Part shown: in pieces, positions 60,065-64,000 of the stretch
Layout of the letters: each line of letters opens with the position of its first letter
How positions within the stretch are numbered: the stretch's first letter is position 1
Assembly: GCA_965207705.1 (NCBI GenBank)
Contig: OZ242292.1
Location: 62,001-126,000, forward strand
From: JAAOII01 sp965207705
GTDB taxonomy: Bacteria; Pseudomonadota; Gammaproteobacteria; CBDBNL01; JAAOII01
DNA: 64,000 nt
Direction of reading: 5' to 3'
Notes under the pieces: model-generated
What the model was told of the DNA's origin: nothing
Database searches by the model: none
The model's input: the letters and a program-made list of their open reading frames with translations, nothing else
Translations under genes and position numbers: made by a program

Positions 60065-62832
60065 AAAATCCCTAAACGTTGTGCATCTTGAGCTGCCGCT
60101 CCGCCAGGAGTGCAACTGAGCGTCGGGTAGCGGCTAATATGAGGCACTGCAGGAAACGAAGTGCTAACCGCAGACGGGACAAGCACCCAAGCGCGATTTT
60201 CATCCGCAGCAAGTGGCGAGTTGCTATCATCGGTAAACTCTCCGCTATCCGCATCACACCAGAAGCCAGCCCAATCCGCATAATTTCCAGTAAATGCTGA
60301 TGGTTGCAGCTCAGAGGGCGTTTGCTGAGTTCCTGCCGCAGTGGAGCGAGAATTATCTTGCACTCCGTCAATGAAAATCATGCCCTGCCAATATGAGTTG
60401 GCTATTTTTAATAGGGGTCCGCTTCTACCAACTAAACCGCCAATATTAGAGTCGGTAGAGTGCGCCTCAACCTGCGCCACATAAGTGGAATTAATTGTTA
60501 TTGTATACGATCCACCAGAAAGATCAACATATGCACCAACCAAACCGCCAACATAATTATTACCGGCAACAGAAGTATTAAGTACATAAGAAGAAGTTAC
60601 CTTATAATTAGCTACAAAAGTTGATAAATAACCAAGCAAACCGCCAACATGGTCGCCGTCGCCACTAACATCAGTATTAGACACATAAGAGGTGCTGACT
60701 TCGCCATTCTGAAAATAACCAACTAAACCGCCAACCTGGTCGCCGTCGCCACTAACAGCAGTATTAGACACATAAGAAGAACTGATGTCGGCTTTCTGCA
60801 CACCGCCAAATAAATTGCCAACTAAACCGCCTACATTGTCAGCGCCGCGCACAGAAGCATTAGACACATAAGAATAACTGATGACGCCTTCCAAAGAGCC
60901 AACCAAACCGCCAACTACTCCTCTGCCATTCACAATGCTGTTAAACACATAAGAAGAACTAATGGCATTATTATTTGCCGTGCTGCCAACCAGTCCGCCC
61001 ACAGCAGCAGAAGTTTTAGTAATTACCGACCCTTGCGCTGAACTATTGCTGATGATGGCACCCCCCCGCATAAATCCAACCAACATTGCCGTACTAGCAT
61101 TGTGGTTGATATTGATGCTGACGTTGCGCAGATGAATGTTACGCAACTTAGCATCTTCAATAGCGCCAAATAGAGCAACAGAAAGCCTGCTACTATCAGT
61201 TGAGTTTATGGTTAGTCCGCTGATTATATGTTCATTACCATCAAAAGTAGCAGTGAAGGGTGTATGAGTCGTACATCTCTTGTTAATACAGTACCCCAGC
61301 GGCTGCCAGTTGTCAATAGCGCTTAGGTCTATAGGCGCCGCCAGTTCGTAGCCCGAGCATGTCGTTATGTCTTTGCCAGCTATGGTGCCATTGCCGCAAC
61401 CGGTAACATCTCCAGTAGCATCCATAGTTGCTTTAGATGAGTTGCCAGCAAGATTATGCCGCACTTGGTCTAATTGCGTAGCATTGTGTATTTCTATTAA
61501 ACCATCGCCATCAGCATCCACATCCACGGTATCCAAACTATTGTCACCATCATCGTCCGTATCCGCATTGTCGCCAGTGCCGTCGCCGTCTGTGTCTTTT
61601 GTTTCAGCGCTATTCATCGGGAAGGCGTCAGCACCATCGCTAACCCCATCATTATCATCGTCCGTGTCTATGCTATCTGGTTCAACGTCATTGTCAAAGT
61701 TAGCGCCAATAGTGCGGATTGCGCTTACGCCCGCAGAGTTCTTGGCTGCATCAGCGCCGCCCAATATGGGAGTCACTGTGAAGTTATATTCTGTTCCATC
61801 ACTTAATGCGCTGATGACTGCACTGGAATCGGCTTGATTGTTACCAATAATACTGGCACCCTGATATGTGGTTAATGTTTGGGTTACACGATTAGCACCG
61901 CCGCTAGTGGCAATATAAGAAACATTAATCATGCTGATACTCGCAGCAGGATTGTCCCAAGTTAGGATGATGTTGGTAACGCCGGGAATAGCGCGCAAGT
62001 TGCCAACCCTGAAAGCGCTACGGCTGTTATCCAGTGGAAAAGCATCCGCATTGTCGCCAGTGCCATCCATGTCGCTGTCTGTTGTTTCAGTAGGGTCATT
62101 GGGGAAGGCATCAGCATTGTCGCCAGTGCCATCCGTGTCGTTGTCTGTTGTTTCAGTGGGGTCATTAGGGAAGACATCCATGCCATCATCAACGCCATCA
62201 TTGTCATCGTCTGCGTCTATGCTATCTGGTTCATCATCATTGTCAAAGTTAGCGCCTATAGTGCGGTTGACATTTACGCCCGCAGTGTTCTTGGCTGCAT
62301 CAGCGCCGCCCAATATGGGAGTCACCGTGAAGTTATATTGTATTCCATCGGTTAATCCAGTTATAGCTGCGGTTACGTTCTTTTGATTGCTACCAATAAT
62401 ACTGGCACCCTGATATTCAGTTAATAATTTGGTTGTAAGAATACCTCCAGCAGTGGATATATAAGAGATATTAATCATGCTGATATTGGCAGCAGGATTA
62501 TCCCAAGTTAGGGTGATATTAGTAACGCCAGGAATAGCGCGCAAGTTGCCAACCCTGAAAGTGCTACGGCTGTTATCCAGTGGAAAAGCATCATTAATGT
62601 CGGGAACACCATCTTTATCCATATCCATATTGTCGCCAGTGTTGTCGGGGGGATCTCCGACAGGGGTGGTGGGTGGGGAACCTCCGTCACTACCTCCTCC
62701 CCCACCGCCTCCACAGGCGCTAAGCGCCACAGAAAATAGGATGAGCAATAGAGTTGATAAAATTGGTAGGTTCAAAATATTTGATTGCGATGCGCGCTTG
62801 GATGCCTCGTTTATCTTAATTGATTTGTACAT
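60061..62832 (-). CDS. GLUG-repeat modular lipoprotein 2 with Ca-binding TSP3-like repeats
   Basis: About 923 residues; an upstream ATG at 62862 is also possible, but the start at 62832 has AGGT nine bases before it. The N-terminus has a hydrophobic signal and lipobox LSAC followed by a Gly tract. Two fibronectin-like segments (VGNLRAIPGVTNITLTWDN and its near copy) alternate with acidic repeats (DNDGVDDGMDVFPNDPTETTD). Then comes the DGDGLIEIHNATQLDQ block and GLUG repeats to the C-terminus (VGGLVGS, VGGLVGN, VGGLVGY, VGGLLGY). It parallels the 730-residue protein at 24948 module by module. Probable surface protein of unknown ligand. Confidence 0.78.
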   Translation of the reverse strand: MYKSIKINEASKRASQSNILNLPILSTLLLILFSVALSACGGGGGGGSDGGSPPTTPVGDPPDNTGDNMDMDKDGVPDINDAFPLDNSRSTFRVGNLRAIPGVTNITLTWDNPAANISMINISYISTAGGILTTKLLTEYQGASIIGSNQKNVTAAITGLTDGIQYNFTVTPILGGADAAKNTAGVNVNRTIGANFDNDDEPDSIDADDDNDGVDDGMDVFPNDPTETTDNDTDGTGDNADAFPNDPTETTDSDMDGTGDNADAFPLDNSRSAFRVGNLRAIPGVTNIILTWDNPAASISMINVSYIATSGGANRVTQTLTTYQGASIIGNNQADSSAVISALSDGTEYNFTVTPILGGADAAKNSAGVSAIRTIGANFDNDVEPDSIDTDDDNDGVSDGADAFPMNSAETKDTDGDGTGDNADTDDDGDNSLDTVDVDADGDGLIEIHNATQLDQVRHNLAGNSSKATMDATGDVTGCGNGTIAGKDITTCSGYELAAPIDLSAIDNWQPLGYCINKRCTTHTPFTATFDGNEHIISGLTINSTDSSRLSVALFGAIEDAKLRNIHLRNVSININHNASTAMLVGFMRGGAIISNSSAQGSVITKTSAAVGGLVGSTANNNAISSSYVFNSIVNGRGVVGGLVGSLEGVISYSYVSNASVRGADNVGGLVGNLFGGVQKADISSSYVSNTAVSGDGDQVGGLVGYFQNGEVSTSYVSNTDVSGDGDHVGGLLGYLSTFVANYKVTSSYVLNTSVAGNNYVGGLVGAYVDLSGGSYTITINSTYVAQVEAHSTDSNIGGLVGRSGPLLKIANSYWQGMIFIDGVQDNSRSTAAGTQQTPSELQPSAFTGNYADWAGFWCDADSGEFTDDSNSPLAADENRAWVLVPSAVSTSFPAVPHISRYPTLSCTPGGAAAQDAQRLGIF
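62040..62175. repeat. Internal DNA duplication in lipoprotein 2
   Basis: A unit of about 60 bp encoding DTDGTGDNADAFPNDPTETT recurs in tandem (about 62040-62105 and 62106-62175) with few differences, and a related copy lies near 61560-61620. Recent unequal duplication is the simplest reading. Confidence 0.6.
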
Positions 62833-62833
62833 A

Positions 62834-62855
62834 GTGAATACCTCGTGAATACCTC
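62834..62855 (-). repeat. Tandem duplication of the ribosome binding site
   Basis: On the minus strand ACGAGGTATTC occurs twice directly before the lipoprotein start at 62832, giving two AGG sites 11 bp apart. Confidence 0.65.
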
Positions 62856-62862
62856 GTAACAT

Positions 62863-62970
62863 AAATATAAAACATAAATATGTTATGAAATTATAACACT
62901 AAATCGCCAATTATGATTTTTATTATAACTCCTAACTCAGAGTCCAATATGTATCTGAGGCTGTGTACGC
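62863..62970. other. Gap upstream of lipoprotein 2
   Basis: AT-rich, no gene seen. TGTTAT and ATAACA flank six bases (62881-62898), a possible operator; no convincing promoter hexamers. Confidence 0.3.
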
Positions 62971-63540
62971 CTACCCCGAGACGCTGATTTTATTATTAAT
63001 AAACTCCAGTTCCTCTACTTCTTTATTTCTTACCTCAACATCCTCAAAACAGCTAAGTGCTTCAGGTTCAGTCATAAATGGCTTCCATCCAATCAGCTTT
63101 TTTATTCTTTCTTCTAGCCCAGCATCAGGATATTTCTCATTTATCATATAAGCCGCTGCCAGCTTTTCTAACCTGCCAATTTTCTTCTTTAAAAACCAGC
63201 CGGCAATAAAATTAATTTCATCTTTGAACTTGTAATTATCCCTGTTTGCTTCAACATATTTTTCTATATCTTCATAAAAATCATAAGAAACTCCATAGCT
63301 AACTGGAGGGAAGCCCTGACTCAGTATAAATTTATCATTTATCAAATAGATCTCATCGCTTAAGTCAAAAGCATAAGGACCATAAACATACTGTATAAAT
63401 TTATAATCTAAAGGAACGCCTAACATTCGCTGTGCAATATAGCATCCTTTTTGCAAGTGAACCATCCCAGCCCAACCATTTTTACCTTTTAGTGCGTAAA
63501 GTAAAAAACAAATAAACTTAACTCTATCCTCTTGTTTCAT
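62971..63540 (-). CDS. YwgA/Panacea-like small protein
   Basis: A 189-residue soluble protein not matched with certainty. The segment HLQKGCYIAQRMLG followed by YKFIQYVYGPYAFDLSDEI resembles the KLQK to YGPY core of the DUF4065 (Panacea) and YwgA-type proteins. In Panacea members this core acts as a chaperone-like antitoxin or regulator. The C-terminal part is helical and charged. The start has GAGGT 8 bp upstream. It follows a gene that runs off the window edge by 68 bp; a two-gene toxin-antitoxin or defence unit is possible but not shown. Confidence 0.4.
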   Translation of the reverse strand: MKQEDRVKFICFLLYALKGKNGWAGMVHLQKGCYIAQRMLGVPLDYKFIQYVYGPYAFDLSDEIYLINDKFILSQGFPPVSYGVSYDFYEDIEKYVEANRDNYKFKDEINFIAGWFLKKKIGRLEKLAAAYMINEKYPDAGLEERIKKLIGWKPFMTEPEALSCFEDVEVRNKEVEELEFINNKISVSG

Positions 63541-63608
63541 AATATACCTCGTGGTTAATAATAACTTCTATATTCTATATTAATTAAATATTATAATTAT
63601 TTTCATTA

Positions 63609-64000
63609 TTATATCTTACTCCGGATAATTTTAGCTCTATTCTTTATTATCCACTTTTTAACTTTCTTATTAATTCTTGGTTCCGCAAAAATATAACCAT
63701 AATCAAAATCTGTTGAAATTACATTTTTAAATACATTAGAACAATTTGTCGCCTTTTTTATACTTCCATCTTCTAATTTTACAGGGAAGTCCAAGTTACC
63801 CTTCTTATCAGTACTCTTTCCAGTATTTTGAATAATTCCCTCTAAGTATTCCTTGGGGATTTTGCTATATATAAGATTTGTAGGAGTTGGCGCATTTAAC
63901 TTTTTTTCCACTGCATCTTTATTTTTTGTTTTCTGCCAATGTTTTACAGATATTCTTTTATCACTAATTGTTTGCTTGTATACCAACCTAAATCGTTTCT
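63609..64000 (-). CDS. Unknown protein, 5' end outside window
   Basis: The frame is open to the window edge, so the gene is truncated at its 5' end; the visible 130 residues or so end RAKIIRSKI. I do not recognise it. The sequence is Lys-rich and soluble (YLEGIIQNTGKSTDKKG, DFPVKLEDGSIKKATNC, YIFAEPRINKKVKKWI). It lies directly upstream of the YwgA/Panacea-like gene in the same direction and probably shares its transcript. An earlier TTG at 63986 is not a credible start because the reading frame continues before it. Confidence 0.5.
   Translation of the reverse strand, partial: KRFRLVYKQTISDKRISVKHWQKTKNKDAVEKKLNAPTPTNLIYSKIPKEYLEGIIQNTGKSTDKKGNLDFPVKLEDGSIKKATNCSNVFKNVISTDFDYGYIFAEPRINKKVKKWIIKNRAKIIRSKI

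Noticed and set aside
58943..60115. Long N-terminal form of the aldo/keto reductase
   Set aside because: The extra 60 codons are read through intergenic repeat DNA; the family start is at 59935.
1..64000. tRNA or rRNA genes
   Set aside because: I looked for T-arm and CCA-end patterns in the gaps and saw none; a tRNAscan-SE run would settle it.

Overview
The window reads as a chromosomal segment of a Gram-negative proteobacterium, most likely an uncultured gammaproteobacterium; this is inferred from gene content and order only. Supporting signs are the chain RNase E/G, trxA, rho, hemX, hemY, the NfuA and HscBA Fe-S genes, the true TatD type, outer-membrane style proteins and lipobox lipoproteins. 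The DNA is AT-rich, the standard genetic code fits, and almost every gene lies on the minus strand in tightly coupled operons. I found no rRNA, tRNA or CRISPR array.

Layout. 1-1320: 3' part of prpD (methylcitrate cycle). 1373-7743: MFS transporter, tag, trpS, thrC, gltX, nfuA. 7744-8542: two strand-specific terminator hairpins and a doubtful ORF. 8543-17050: a type IV secretion operon in the order virB2, B3, B4, B5-like, B6, B8, B9, B10, plus a small outer-membrane protein. It is driven by a near-consensus sigma70 promoter behind a G-rich tract. 17341-21080: a secreted YHYH protein and hscA-hscB. 21200-24919: nadC, a type II restriction-modification pair bracketed by copies of a dispersed repeat, and tatD. 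24948-27140: a modular GLUG lipoprotein.

27355-39517: a 12-kb myo-inositol uptake and catabolism operon. It runs from binding protein, permease and ATPase through two Gfo/Idh/MocA oxidoreductases to iolC, iolD, iolE, iolG and iolB. The promoter carries two adjacent inverted repeats, and a strong terminator follows the binding-protein gene. 39706-41173: a split UxaA-type hydro-lyase with a dyad overlapping its ribosome binding site. 41390-42792: dtd and prmC. 42925-46126 (plus strand): pgeF, folD, cysS. 46143-52206: hemY, hemX, rho, trxA, rne/rng. 52733-59935: mscS, tyrS, an acyltransferase, secA, aldo/keto reductase. 60061-62832: a second GLUG lipoprotein. 62971-64000: two poorly characterised genes, the last cut by the window edge.

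Most notable: (1) the type IV secretion operon set among housekeeping genes, with no relaxase, coupling protein or VirB11 in view and an unusual VirB4 Walker A; (2) short in-frame tandem repeats, all with periods divisible by three, inserted into at least nine conserved proteins; (3) a dispersed intergenic repeat whose copies flank the restriction-modification pair; (4) paired dyads and an internal terminator that appear to control the inositol operon.
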